Source: Nonomuraea ceibae
GTDB taxonomy: Bacteria; Actinomycetota; Actinomycetes; Streptosporangiales; Streptosporangiaceae
DNA length: 64,000 nucleotides
Assembly: GCF_019396325.1 (NCBI RefSeq)
Contig: NZ_JAHKRO010000013.1
Location: forward strand, 62,001 to 126,000
Direction: 5' to 3'
Under the pieces are notes generated by a model. The model ran no database searches, was not told where the DNA came from, and was given only the letters and a program-made list of their open reading frames with translations. Of the stretch, positions 25,268 to 33,549 are shown piece by piece (position 1 is the stretch's first letter; each line of letters opens with the position of its first letter). The position numbers and the translations under genes were made by a program.

Positions 25268-26139
25268 CACTCCACCCTTCTCCTGCTGGTCACCCAGAGC
25301 TGCGCCAGCGCCACCGCGAGCGTGATCACGAACAGCACGGTCGCGATCGCCGCCGCGTAGCCGAAGTCGTTGCGCACGAACCCGCTGCGGTACAGCCACG
25401 TCCCCAGCACCTGGGTGGAGTTGTCCGGCCCGCCGCCGGTCATCACCATGACCTCGTTGAACACCTGGAACGCGCCCGAGATCGTGACCATGGTCATCAG
25501 CCCGGTCATCTCCCGCACCAGCGGCAGCGTCACGCTGAAGAAGCGGCGCACCGGCCCGGTCCCGTCGATGGCGGCGGCCCCGTAGATCTCCGACGGGATG
25601 CGCTGGATCGCCACCGCGAACAGCAGCGTCGAGTAGCCGAACCCCTGCCACTGGCTCATCGCGATGACGGCGAGCATGGCGGTGTCCTCCTGGCCGAGCC
25701 ACGCCTGGGCCAGGTGGCCGAGCCCGGCCGCCTCCAGCGCGTGGTTGAGCACGCCGAGGTTGGGCTCGTACAGGAAGTAGAACAGCAGGCCCGCGACCGT
25801 CAGGGAGATCGCCGACGGGATGAAGTAGACGACCCGCAGGCCGCGCCGCCACCGCTCGGAGCGGACGCTCTCGATGAGCGCGGCCAGCACGAGCGCGCCG
25901 AACACCTGGACGGCGACGGAGATCGCCGCGTAGAGCAGGTTGTTGCCGAAGGAGGACCAGAAGACCGGGTCGCCGAGGAGCTTCCGGTAGTTGTCCAGGC
26001 CGACGTATTCGCGGCTGCCGCTGTAGATGTCCCATTCCAGCGTGCTGAAGCCGAAGTTCTGCACCAGCGGCAGGTAGACGAACACGCCGACGAGGACGAG
26101 CGCGGGGACGACCCAGGTCAGGCGGATGATGGCGCGCAC
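25264..26139 (-). CDS. Carbohydrate ABC transporter permease (MalF type)
   Basis: This 291-residue CUT1 permease starts at GTG 26139, 8 bases after the binding-protein stop. It has an N-terminal TM helix (WVVPALVLVGVFVYLPLV) and a periplasmic segment with EYVGLDNYRKLLGDPVFW. The EAA motif is IPSEIYGAAAIDGTGPVRRF. It partners the MalG-type permease. The long frame continuing upstream of this start is antisense to the FrlB-like gene and is not coding. Confidence 0.93.
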   Translation of the reverse strand: MRAIIRLTWVVPALVLVGVFVYLPLVQNFGFSTLEWDIYSGSREYVGLDNYRKLLGDPVFWSSFGNNLLYAAISVAVQVFGALVLAALIESVRSERWRRGLRVVYFIPSAISLTVAGLLFYFLYEPNLGVLNHALEAAGLGHLAQAWLGQEDTAMLAVIAMSQWQGFGYSTLLFAVAIQRIPSEIYGAAAIDGTGPVRRFFSVTLPLVREMTGLMTMVTISGAFQVFNEVMVMTGGGPDNSTQVLGTWLYRSGFVRNDFGYAAAIATVLFVITLAVALAQLWVTSRRRVEW

Positions 26140-26147
26140 CGGCTCGC

Positions 26148-27470
26148 CTACCTGGCGGACGCCGAGGCCTGGCGCACGCTGTCGAGCACCTGCTCGGGCG
26201 TCTTGCCGCCGCTGATGAGCGCCTCGCCGCCCGACAGCCACGCGTCGGCGACCTCGGGCACGGTGACGGTGTCGAGCCAGATGGCCAGGCCGGACGCCTT
26301 GTTGACCAGGTCGATGCCCTCGTACACGGCCTTGCTGGAGGTCTCGGGGGTGACGGCTCCCACGACCGTGCTGGGCTGGCCGTACGGGGGCGCGGACAGG
26401 GTCTTGGCGTTGTCCGGGTTCGTCACGAACTTCATGAAGTCGACGGCCAGCGCGGCGCGCGGCGAGGCGGCGTTGATCAGGTAGCCCTCGGGCGCGCCCT
26501 CGATCACCTTCGGGTCGCCGGCCGCGCCCTGGGGGACCGGCAGCGGGAAGATGCCGAAGTCGTCCGGCTTGACGACCTTGCCGGAGGTGGCGTTGTCGAA
26601 CTCCAGGATCTCCTGGTAGTACATGGCCGCCTTGCCGTTGGAGAACGCCTCCTGCGCCGAGCTGTACAGCACGCCGTTGGTGCCCTCGCGGGTGTCGGTG
26701 CACTGGTCGACCAGCGTCTTGAACTGCTTGAGGGAGGCCACGTAGCCGGGGTGGTCGAGCTTGGCCGTCGCCGGGGCGAAGTCGGCGCGCAGCGTGTCGG
26801 GCGGCACGTTGTAGGCGAAGAGCTGCTGGAGGTAGTGCAGCGCGGGCCAGCCGTCCTTGTTGCCGAACGTGATCGGCTCGTAGCCGGCCTTCCGCAGCGT
26901 GGCGCAGCTCCCGATCAGCTCCTCGAACGTCTTCGGCACCTCGATGCCGGCCTTGGCGAAGGCGTCCTTGTTGTAGCCCATGAACTTGCCGTTGTTGTAG
27001 AGCGGGATGCCGTAGAACTTGCCGTCGTAGGCGAAGGCCGACAGTGACGCCTGGCTGAACGTCCTGCCCCAGGGGGTGTCGGGGCCGATCACCTTGGTGA
27101 GGTCGGCGGCCCGGCCGCCGCGCACGTAGTTCTCCGCCCAGTTGCCGGTCCAGGTGAAGAAGACGTCCGGCAGCGCGTTCGAGGCGGTGAGGGTCTTGAG
27201 CTTGTCCTTGATGCTCTGGTCGGTCTCCTGGATGAGCTCGACCTTCACCTCGGGGTGCGCGCGCTGATACTCGGCGGCGAGCTTCTCGAAGTAGGGGCTG
27301 AGCGGCTCCCCGGCGAACTTGGTGAGGACGCTCAGGGTGCCGGAGAACTCGGGCGTGGCGGCGACGTCGGCTGCCGGGGGAGCCTGGGCCGGCTCTCCTG
27401 CGCAGCCTGCGAGGGTGAGCACCGAGGTCCCGACGAGTGCCGCGAGCGTCGTCAGAGCGCGAGAGCGCAT
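26148..27470 (-). CDS. Extracellular solute-binding lipoprotein (sugar ABC importer)
   Basis: This 440-residue SBP_bac_1-type protein has a signal peptide with lipobox LTLAGC at about 18-23. Two-lobed periplasmic-binding features follow: SVLTKFAGEPLSPYFEKLAA, DVFFTWTGNWAENYV, FYGIPLYNNGKFMGYNKDAF, and the C-terminal AVDFMKFVTNPDNA. It captures the substrate for the two permeases. The gene lies behind a LacI-type operator (27518-27533), so it is likely repressed until substrate appears. Context suggests an Amadori product or related amino sugar. Confidence 0.9.
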   Translation of the reverse strand: MRSRALTTLAALVGTSVLTLAGCAGEPAQAPPAADVAATPEFSGTLSVLTKFAGEPLSPYFEKLAAEYQRAHPEVKVELIQETDQSIKDKLKTLTASNALPDVFFTWTGNWAENYVRGGRAADLTKVIGPDTPWGRTFSQASLSAFAYDGKFYGIPLYNNGKFMGYNKDAFAKAGIEVPKTFEELIGSCATLRKAGYEPITFGNKDGWPALHYLQQLFAYNVPPDTLRADFAPATAKLDHPGYVASLKQFKTLVDQCTDTREGTNGVLYSSAQEAFSNGKAAMYYQEILEFDNATSGKVVKPDDFGIFPLPVPQGAAGDPKVIEGAPEGYLINAASPRAALAVDFMKFVTNPDNAKTLSAPPYGQPSTVVGAVTPETSSKAVYEGIDLVNKASGLAIWLDTVTVPEVADAWLSGGEALISGGKTPEQVLDSVRQASASAR

Positions 27471-27517
27471 GGGCTTCCTTTCTCTCGGAGCTGGTGCCGA
27501 GCGACATTACAGCGATT

Positions 27518-27533
27518 CTGATACCGGTACCAG
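27518..27533. promoter_or_regulatory. LacI-family operator (importer side)
   Basis: The dyad CTGATACCGGTACCAG is 48 bp before the binding-protein start on the minus strand. It shares the TGATACCGGTA core with the site at 27607-27620. A LacI-family gene closes the divergent operon at 29499. Confidence 0.8.
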
Positions 27534-27606
27534 ACCTGAATTCAAGATCTTCTGTTTGCCGATGTGTTGACGGGTTCTGCCGAGATATGCCACCGTGACC
27601 ACCGCG

Positions 27607-27620
27607 TGATACCGGTATCA
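27607..27620. promoter_or_regulatory. LacI-family operator (FrlB side)
   Basis: The perfect 14-bp palindrome TGATACCGGTATCA is 20 bp before the FrlB-like start. Together with the related site 76 bp away it lets one repressor control both divergent operons and could allow looping. Confidence 0.85.
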
Positions 27621-27639
27621 GGTTGAAAGGACGCGCAAC

Positions 27640-28641
27640 ATGCTCAAGTTCGATGAGCCGGAATTCGTCAAGCAGGCCGCCAGCGCCGTGGCCCTGCGCC
27701 CCAAGATCGAGGAGCTTGTCGATCGGCTGGTGGACGAGGGGTTCGACAACCTGCTGCTGGTCGGCGCCGGCGGCACCTACGCCCAGATGTGGCCGTACGA
27801 GCACCTGGCCCGGCGCACCTCGACGCTGGACGTGCGCTCGGCCATCGCGGCCGAGCTCGTCGTGACCGGCGACGCCAGGCTCGGCGAGCGCACCGTGGCC
27901 GTCTTCACCTCGGTCACCGGCACCACCGACGACGTGGTGCGGGCCATCGAGTTCTGCCGCGCCCAGGGCGCCCGCACGATCGGCTTCACCGGCTACGCCG
28001 ACTCCCCCGTCGCCCAGCAGGTCGACGAGGCGCTGATCAGCGAGCCGAAGACGTGGCCGTTCGACTTCCAGATGCTGCTGTTCATGGGCCGCCTGCTGGA
28101 GCGCCGCGGCGAGTTCGACGGCTATGCCAAGCTCGCCGGCGAGCTGGCCGACATCCCGCGCGTCCTCGTCGAGGTGGCCAAGCAGGCCGAACCCGTGGCC
28201 GCCGCCTTCGCCGAGGCGCACCGCGACACCGACTACCACTTCCTCATCGGCGGCGGGAACCTGTGGGGGTTCACGTACCTGTACTCGATGTGCATCCTGG
28301 AGGAGATGCAGTGGCTGCGCACCACCCGCGTGCACAGCGCCGAGTTCTTCCACGGCTCGCTGGAGCTGCTCGAAGCCGGCACCAGCGTGCTGATCTTCCA
28401 GGGCGAGGACGAGTCGCGCCCGCTCACCGACCGGGCCATCGCCTTCGCCCGCCGCGTGTCGCAGGACGTCACCGTCTTCGACACCCGCGACTACCCGCTC
28501 GACGGCATCAGCCCCGAGTTCCGCGGCCTGCTCGGGCCGCTCGTCCTCGACACCGTGCTGAGCCGCGTCAGCAAGCACCTGGAGCGGGTCCGTGACCATT
28601 CACTCGACCTGCGCCGCTATTACCGGGTGATGGACTACTGA
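27640..28641 (+). CDS. FrlB-like fructosamine-6-phosphate deglycase (SIS domains)
   Basis: This 333-residue SIS-domain protein has a first SIS domain with GAGGTYAQMW and FTSVTGTTDDVV (phosphosugar loop). The second carries HSAEFFHGSLELLEAG and FQGEDESRPLTDRAIAF. These, and the C-terminal RRYYRVMDY, parallel FrlB of Escherichia coli (SGEFRHGPLEI, GNDESRHTTERAI, RRYYGGLVEY). FrlB splits fructoselysine 6-phosphate into glucose 6-phosphate and lysine. Its stop overlaps the kinase start by one base. The exact amine is unknown. Confidence 0.82.
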   Translation: MLKFDEPEFVKQAASAVALRPKIEELVDRLVDEGFDNLLLVGAGGTYAQMWPYEHLARRTSTLDVRSAIAAELVVTGDARLGERTVAVFTSVTGTTDDVVRAIEFCRAQGARTIGFTGYADSPVAQQVDEALISEPKTWPFDFQMLLFMGRLLERRGEFDGYAKLAGELADIPRVLVEVAKQAEPVAAAFAEAHRDTDYHFLIGGGNLWGFTYLYSMCILEEMQWLRTTRVHSAEFFHGSLELLEAGTSVLIFQGEDESRPLTDRAIAFARRVSQDVTVFDTRDYPLDGISPEFRGLLGPLVLDTVLSRVSKHLERVRDHSLDLRRYYRVMDY

Positions 28642-29486
28642 TGAAGGTGCTCGGCTTCGGCGACAACATCGTCGACCGGTTCCTCGACCGCGGCATCGAC
28701 TATCCGGGCGGCAACAGCGTGAACGTGGCGGTGTTCGCCCGCCGCCTCGGCGTCGAAGCCGCGTACCTGGGAGTGTTCGGCGACGACGAGCTCGGGCCGT
28801 TCCTGCGCGAGTCGATCGCCGCCCAGGGCGTCGCCGTCGACTGGTGCGTGGTGCGGCCCGGCGAGACCGGCGTGTCACACCTGCGGGTCGACGACGGCGA
28901 CCGCGTCTTCCTGGGCTGGAACGGCGGGGGAGTCACCGTGCGCGAACCGCTCGTCCTCGACGCCGGGCTCGTCGCGTACGCCTCCTCCTTCGACCTGGTC
29001 CACTCCAGCGTCTACTCGCGCAGCGAGAGCGAGCTGCCCAAGCTGCGCACCCGGGTCAGCTACGACCTGTCCAGCGAGGACGAGTTCCGCACCCCCGCCT
29101 ACCTGGACCGGGTCTGCCCGCACGCCGACCTGGTGCTGCTGTCCTGCTCCCACCTGGACGTGCCCGCCACCGAGGCGCTGCTGGCGGAGGTCGTACGGCG
29201 CGGCGCCGGGATCGCGCTGGCCACCCGCGGCGTCGAGGGCGCGATCGCGCACGACGGCGAGGTGACCGTGTCGGCCGGGGCGCTGCCCGTGGCCGAGCCG
29301 GTCGACACGATGGGCTGCGGCGACGCGTTCCTGGCCGGGTTCGCGGTCTCGCTGCTGCGCGCCGGCTGGCAGCGGGCGGCGCTGGAGCGGGCGCTGCGCG
29401 ACGGCGCGACGGCCGCCTACGAGCAGTGCCTGGTCGAGGGCGCGTTCGGCGGCGGGCGGCCGATCTTGTCTAGAATCGAGAAATGA
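28641..29486 (+). CDS. FrlD-like fructosamine kinase (PfkB family)
   Basis: This 281-residue PfkB sugar kinase has an N-terminal GDNIVDRFLDRGIDYPGGNS-type substrate motif like FrlD (GDNCVD...GGNAVNVAVY). The C-terminal signature DTMGCGDAFLAGF has the catalytic Asp; the usual GAGD is GCGD here, a conservative change in the anion hole. It would phosphorylate the Amadori product on C6 to feed the adjacent deglycase. Coupling to FrlB supports a shared pathway. Confidence 0.82.
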   Translation: MKVLGFGDNIVDRFLDRGIDYPGGNSVNVAVFARRLGVEAAYLGVFGDDELGPFLRESIAAQGVAVDWCVVRPGETGVSHLRVDDGDRVFLGWNGGGVTVREPLVLDAGLVAYASSFDLVHSSVYSRSESELPKLRTRVSYDLSSEDEFRTPAYLDRVCPHADLVLLSCSHLDVPATEALLAEVVRRGAGIALATRGVEGAIAHDGEVTVSAGALPVAEPVDTMGCGDAFLAGFAVSLLRAGWQRAALERALRDGATAAYEQCLVEGAFGGGRPILSRIEK

Positions 29487-29498
29487 GGGACGGCATCC

Positions 29499-30575
29499 AT
29501 GCCTGCTGATCGGGGGCAGGCGGCGGGCCAGCCGACGATCTCCGAGGTGGCCGCCGAGGCCGGCGTCGGCCGCGCCACGGCGGCGCGCACGCTCGGCGGC
29601 TATGGATATGTCAGCCCCGAGCTGCGCGAGCGGGTGCTCGCCGCCGCCGAGAAGCTGGGCTACCGCGCCAACAAGCTCGCGCGCAGCATGTCGACCGGGG
29701 TCAGCCACACGCTCGGCGTGATCGTCGCCGACATCGGCAACCCGTTCTTCGCCGGCGTGGTGCGCGGCATCTGCGACACCTCGCGGGCCCGGGGCTTCGA
29801 CACGATCGTGCTGAGCACGTACGAGAAGCTCGAAGAGGAGGTCGCGGCCGTCAACGTGCTGCTCGACAAGCGGGTCGACGGCGTCATCCTGTCGTCGGCG
29901 GCGGTCGGCAAGGACGAGGTCGCGCACATCAGGGCGGCGACGCAGCGGGTGCCGGTCGTGCTGGTCGACCGCGCGGTGGCCGCGCTCGACCTCGACACCG
30001 TCGTCATCGACAACCGCGACGCCGCCCGGGAGGCCGTCGAGACCATCATCGCGGCGGGGCACCGGCGGATCGGGTTCGTCTGGGGACCGCCGATGGCCCG
30101 GCCGCCCGCCACCCGGCGCGAGCTGCTGGCCGAGGCCGCGCGCAACCTGTGGACCGACGGCGAGCGGCTGCGCGGCTATCTCGACGCGCTCGACGACGCG
30201 CGCATCCCATTCGATCCGGAGCTGGTGACGGTCGGGCGCAAGACCGAGGAGCAGGCGACCGAGGAGGTCGGCCGGATGCTCGCGATGCCCGACCGGCCCA
30301 CCGCGCTGTTCTGCACCGAGACCGACGCTGTGACCGGCGCGCTGCGGGCGCTGCGCGCGGCCGGGCTGGCCTATCCGCGTGACGTGGCGCTGGTCGGGTT
30401 CGACGACAGCGCGTGGGCGGCGGTGATGGAGCCGCCGCTGACGATGATCGAGCAGCCGGTGCACGAGCTGGGGGCCAAGGCCGCCCAGGTGCTGCTCGAC
30501 GCTCTGGAGGGCGCCGAACCGGCCCGCGAGACCCATACGTTGCGCTCCCGGCTGATCGCCCGCGCGTCCGTGTAA
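29499..30575 (+). CDS. LacI-family transcriptional repressor of the frl-like locus
   Basis: This 358-residue regulator has an N-terminal LacI HTH at 12-60 (PTISEVAAEAGVGRATAART with VSPELRERVLAAAEKLGYR hinge). A periplasmic-binding-like effector domain follows (TLGVIVADIGNPFFAGVVRG, DGVILSSAAVG, LVGFDDSAWAAVMEPPLTMI). It lies 12 bp after the kinase gene. The paired TGATACCGGTA-type palindromes at 27518-27620 are its expected targets. The inducer is probably the imported sugar-amine or its phosphate. Confidence 0.93.
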   Translation: MPADRGQAAGQPTISEVAAEAGVGRATAARTLGGYGYVSPELRERVLAAAEKLGYRANKLARSMSTGVSHTLGVIVADIGNPFFAGVVRGICDTSRARGFDTIVLSTYEKLEEEVAAVNVLLDKRVDGVILSSAAVGKDEVAHIRAATQRVPVVLVDRAVAALDLDTVVIDNRDAAREAVETIIAAGHRRIGFVWGPPMARPPATRRELLAEAARNLWTDGERLRGYLDALDDARIPFDPELVTVGRKTEEQATEEVGRMLAMPDRPTALFCTETDAVTGALRALRAAGLAYPRDVALVGFDDSAWAAVMEPPLTMIEQPVHELGAKAAQVLLDALEGAEPARETHTLRSRLIARASV

Positions 30576-30578
30576 GGT

Positions 30579-30595
30579 TTATAGTCTCTCTATAA
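30579..30595. promoter_or_regulatory. Inverted repeat before the CGNR regulator
   Basis: A perfect 6-bp dyad TTATAG-TCTCT-CTATAA lies 20 bp upstream of the TTG start and a GGGAGG ribosome binding site. It may combine a -10-like AT element with an autoregulatory operator for the CGNR protein. Confidence 0.5.
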
Positions 30596-30615
30596 CAGTT
30601 ACAGGGAGGCGTTTC

Positions 30616-31164
30616 TTGCTGATACCCATCGCCGACTACGCCCACGGCGCAGCGGTGGCCAACGACCTCGTGTCGACCTCGCCCACCGTACGGGGCTCCG
30701 AGGGCCTGCCCACCACGGAGGCGCTGGCCGAGTTCCTGGCCCGCCACGAGCTGCCGCTGTCCGGTGACGACCTGTTCGCGATCCACCTCTTCCGCCGGGA
30801 GGCGCGCGGCGTCCTGGAGACGGAGACCGAGGAGCACGCGGTCATGGGCGCCACCGTGCTGGCCCGCCGCGCCGGCCTCACCCCCGTGCTCGACCGCGAC
30901 CCCGCCGGCCGCTGGCAGTGGTGCGTGCCCACCACCCCCGACGCCTCGCTCGCCGACACGCTGGCCACGGTGGTCGGCGTCGCGCTGCTCGGCGTCGTAC
31001 GGGCCCTGGGCCACGAGCGCTTCCGCGCCTGCCTCGCGCCGGGCTGCCGGGGCGTGTTCGCCGACGTCAGCCGGGCCGGGCGGCGCCGCTACTGCACGCC
31101 CGAGCTGTGCGGCAACCGGCTCAACGTCGCCAACCACCGCGAGCGTCAGCGAGTCGGCTCATGA
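30616..31164 (+). CDS. CGNR zinc-finger (ABATE-like) transcription factor
   Basis: This 182-residue protein starts at TTG. An N-terminal ABATE-type domain starts ADYAHGAAVANDLVST. A C-terminal CGNR zinc finger reads CLAPGCRGVFADVSRAGRRR then YCTPELCGNRLNVANHRERQ, with four Cys ligands and the eponymous CGNR. These are stress- or ligand-responsive regulators in actinobacteria. It is translationally coupled (ATGA) to the phosphatase-like gene. Confidence 0.88.
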   Translation: MLIPIADYAHGAAVANDLVSTSPTVRGSEGLPTTEALAEFLARHELPLSGDDLFAIHLFRREARGVLETETEEHAVMGATVLARRAGLTPVLDRDPAGRWQWCVPTTPDASLADTLATVVGVALLGVVRALGHERFRACLAPGCRGVFADVSRAGRRRYCTPELCGNRLNVANHRERQRVGS

Positions 31165-31595
31165 CCCGGCTGGAAGGGGCGTTCCAACTGCCCGACGGCT
31201 CCTGGGTCCGGGGGCGCGGCCTGCGCAACCCGCTGCCGCCCGGCCCCGTGCCCGCCTACGGCCTCTACCTGGGCTCGGCCCGGATGCGCCGCGAGCACGA
31301 CGCCGGCCTGACGTGGGCGCACGACTGGCTGGAATGGCCCGACTTCCTGCTGCCGCGCGACCGTGACGCGGCCGTCGAGCACATCCGCGCCCTGCACGGC
31401 CGGGCCCGCGCGGGCGAGGCCGTCGAGGTCGCCTGCGGAGGCGGCATCGGCCGCACCGGCACCGTCCTGGCCTGCCTCGCGGTGCTGTCCGGCCTCACCC
31501 CGCCCGAGGCCGTGCGCTGGACCCGCGAGCACCATCACCGGCGGGCGGTCGAGACGCCGTGGCAACGCCGCTGGATAGCCCGCTTCCCGCGCTGA
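31161..31595 (+). CDS. Protein-tyrosine phosphatase-like protein
   Basis: This 144-residue protein has the P-loop VACGGGIGRTGTV, i.e. C-x5-R-T/S of cysteine-dependent phosphatases. The usual His before the Cys is Ala. A general-acid Asp may be in EWPDF. Size and the GIGRTG loop fit dual-specificity/tyrosine phosphatase-like proteins of actinobacteria. Start at ATG 31161 overlaps the CGNR stop, so the two are made together. The substrate could be a phosphoprotein or phosphoinositide/nucleotide. Confidence 0.75.
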   Translation: MTRLEGAFQLPDGSWVRGRGLRNPLPPGPVPAYGLYLGSARMRREHDAGLTWAHDWLEWPDFLLPRDRDAAVEHIRALHGRARAGEAVEVACGGGIGRTGTVLACLAVLSGLTPPEAVRWTREHHHRRAVETPWQRRWIARFPR

Positions 31596-31597
31596 CG

Positions 31598-31627
31598 TTG
31601 ACAATCAACGAGGTAAGCCTAACCTAA
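31598..31627 (+). promoter_or_regulatory. Promoter with IdeR/DmdR iron box
   Basis: A TTGACA -35 (31598-31603) is followed after 16 bases by TAACCT. A 19-bp iron box, CGAGGTAAGCCTAACCTAA at 31609-31627, overlaps the spacer and -10. It matches the DtxR/IdeR consensus TTAGGTTAGSCTAACCTAA at 16 of 19 positions. Iron-dependent repression of the gene at 31658 is inferred. Confidence 0.8.
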
Positions 31628-31657
31628 TCTCCTGCCCCTTCTGCTGTAGGAGACCAC

Positions 31658-32050
31658 GTGAGCAACCTCGTAGACCTGACCGCCTGGCCCCTCGTCAACG
31701 CCGGCCAGAACGGCAGGCTCACCGTCCAGGACGCCACCGAACTGGCCGACGCCCTGCGCACCACCCTCGACCGCGCCAAAGCCGAGAACCGGCAGTTCGC
31801 CATCGTGATGGACCAGCGCGAGCGCAGCGCCCCCGAGAAGGGCGCCACGGAGATCCTGCACGGCTTCTGGGCCCAGCACGCCGAGGAGATCGCCGCCTGG
31901 TGCGCGGGCATGGCCAGCATCGTCGCCACCCCCTCGCTGGCCGACCTCGTCCAGAACCCCGGCCCGGGCGGCCTGGCCGTCCTCGGCACCGTCGACCCCG
32001 ACGCCGCGGCCGCCTGGGCCCGGGACCGGCTCGCCCTCGCCGAAGCCTGA
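31658..32050 (+). CDS. Iron-box-controlled small protein, STAS-like fold possible
   Basis: This 130-residue soluble protein has no family I am sure of. Alternating beta/alpha segments (RQFAIVMDQRERSAP; HAEEIAAWCAGMASIVATPS; GLAVLGTVDPDAAAAWARDR) resemble SpoIIAA/STAS-like folds seen near siderophore genes. The start is GTG after the iron-box promoter. No siderophore gene is adjacent. It is probably induced at low iron. Confidence 0.65.
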   Translation: MSNLVDLTAWPLVNAGQNGRLTVQDATELADALRTTLDRAKAENRQFAIVMDQRERSAPEKGATEILHGFWAQHAEEIAAWCAGMASIVATPSLADLVQNPGPGGLAVLGTVDPDAAAAWARDRLALAEA

Positions 32051-32227
32051 GCCCCGTCCCGTGGGCAGCGTGGGCGGCATGGGCGGTATGTACGGCATGG
32101 ACGCATTCCAAGATCGCCCTCTACACTGACGCTTGATCTGCAGCCACCGGCGTCCTCACCTCTCTCATGCAGGTCACGGAGGCTTCCCGCGCCTCCGACG
32201 CCACGTCCTCGCAGGAAGGTGCCCCGC
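32051..32227. other. Intergenic spacer before the type VII-like gene string
   Basis: A short non-coding gap of 177 bp. It contains glycine-like GGGCGGCATGGGCGGTATG repeats and a likely ribosome binding site GCAGGAAGG near 32211-32219. No clear promoter is visible. Confidence 0.35.
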
Positions 32228-32710
32228 GTGCCCAGCGATGTCTCCCCGGGGCTCAGCCCGTGCGCGCACACGCCGCAATGTCCTCCCCCGGCCTGCCTGC
32301 CGGCGAGCCTGCGGGCCCAGCCCCTGTCGGCCGACCCCGAGGCCCGAGGCGGCACGGGCGGCAACGCCCCCCAGGGCGGCGTCGCGTACGCCGTGAGCAA
32401 GATCGTCGCGTACGCCGAGACGATGGACCTGTCAGCGAACGTGGTCAGCCAGCTCAAGTCGGCCACCCCCCGGTTCGAAGGCTGGAACCTGGCGCCGATC
32501 GCCGGCATCCCGGCCATCGGCCTGATGTTCGTCAACCGGATCAACACCATCGCCGACACCTGGGCCGACTGCGCGAAGCTGCTGGACAAGGTGCTGGAGG
32601 AAGACGGAAGCAAGCTCTTCAAGGTGGCCGAGAACTACGCGGCCGCCCACGCGCCGAGCGTGACGGCCGCCCAGCGCACCGCGGCCGCCATCGACGCGGC
32701 CGACGCCTGA
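32228..32710 (+). CDS. WXG100/ESX-like small helical protein
   Basis: This is a 160-residue protein if started at GTG 32228, 8 bases after AGGAAGG; another GTG lies at 32219. A Pro/Ala-rich N-terminus precedes a helical region (GVAYAVSKIVAYAETMDLSA, FVNRINTIADTWADCAKLLD, LFKVAENYAAAHAPSVTAAQ). The short helices with a DTWADC turn look like a type VII secretion substrate of the WXG100 superfamily, without the exact WxG. It is first of five close or overlapping genes. Confidence 0.6.
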   Translation: MPSDVSPGLSPCAHTPQCPPPACLPASLRAQPLSADPEARGGTGGNAPQGGVAYAVSKIVAYAETMDLSANVVSQLKSATPRFEGWNLAPIAGIPAIGLMFVNRINTIADTWADCAKLLDKVLEEDGSKLFKVAENYAAAHAPSVTAAQRTAAAIDAADA

Positions 32711-32721
32711 AAGGTCCCCCC

Positions 32722-33549
32722 ATGCCGCAACCCTCCCCCGGGCCGAACTTCCCCAGCCGGATGCCCACGCCCAAGCCCGGCCAGCTTCACATCTACGACG
32801 CCAACGGCAAGATCATGCGGACCGTCTCGTTCGGCCAGCGCACCGATCCCGGCTACTTCAAGAAGCTCATCACCCAGATACGCGCCCACAACCAGCCGAT
32901 CCAGATGGGGCTGGCCGTCTCCGGCTTCGGCCTGGCCGGCGTCGCCCTGCTCTCGGCCTCCGTCGTGAACCTGGGCAACCCCTTCCTCTTCTACGACCGC
33001 CGCGAAACGTGGAAGGAGATGCACGACACCCTCAAGGGCAGCGCCTGGGACGTGTGGATCACGTTCTTCCACGAGGTCTCGCCGAACTGGAAGGGCCACG
33101 CGGTCGACACGCTCCAGCAGTATCTGCGGTTCAAGCTCATCGGCATGTTCGACCAGCTCGGCGCCGTGGCCAAGGACATGAGCGGCACCATGCACAACCA
33201 GTACAAGGAAGTGCTCGGGTACGACATGTCCGCCGCCGCGCTGTGGGCCATGTCCGCGCCGGTCTTCACGGCGCTCACCAAGATGAGCGCCCACCCGGTC
33301 GGCCGCGTCGCCCTGATGGCGCAGGCCGGCGTCTTCCTCACCGCCGCCGGCAACCTGCTCAAGCAGTTCGCGGACGTCTACAACAAGTACGAGGGCGACC
33401 TCAACGACCTCCAGCTCAAGATCAACGACCTGGAGGGGCTCTTCTACAAGATGGGCAACCCCGCGCTGGGAACCCGGGACCTGCACTTCGACCAGAGCGT
33501 CTCCGAGGTCGAGAACTGGCGGCCCGCCACCGCGGAGGGCGCCAAGTGA
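32722..33549 (+). CDS. Large ESX-like protein with hydrophobic segment
   Basis: This 275-residue product starts at ATG 32722. After a proline-rich start and LHIYDANGKIMRTVSFG it has a hydrophobic stretch (MGLAVSGFGLAGVALLSASVV). A long helical region follows (ETWKEMHDTLKGSAWDVWIT; TLQQYLRFKLIGMFDQLGAV; AAGNLLKQFADVYNKYEGDL). Layout suggests a type VII-associated or membrane-inserted protein. It ends in the ATP-less junction AAGTGA, where the next gene begins. No homologue is recognised. Confidence 0.65.
   Translation: MPQPSPGPNFPSRMPTPKPGQLHIYDANGKIMRTVSFGQRTDPGYFKKLITQIRAHNQPIQMGLAVSGFGLAGVALLSASVVNLGNPFLFYDRRETWKEMHDTLKGSAWDVWITFFHEVSPNWKGHAVDTLQQYLRFKLIGMFDQLGAVAKDMSGTMHNQYKEVLGYDMSAAALWAMSAPVFTALTKMSAHPVGRVALMAQAGVFLTAAGNLLKQFADVYNKYEGDLNDLQLKINDLEGLFYKMGNPALGTRDLHFDQSVSEVENWRPATAEGAK

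Noticed and set aside
25264..28599. 1111-codon - strand ORF
   Set aside because: Only the last 291 codons (MalF permease) are real; the rest is antisense to the FrlB-like gene and out of frame with the binding protein.
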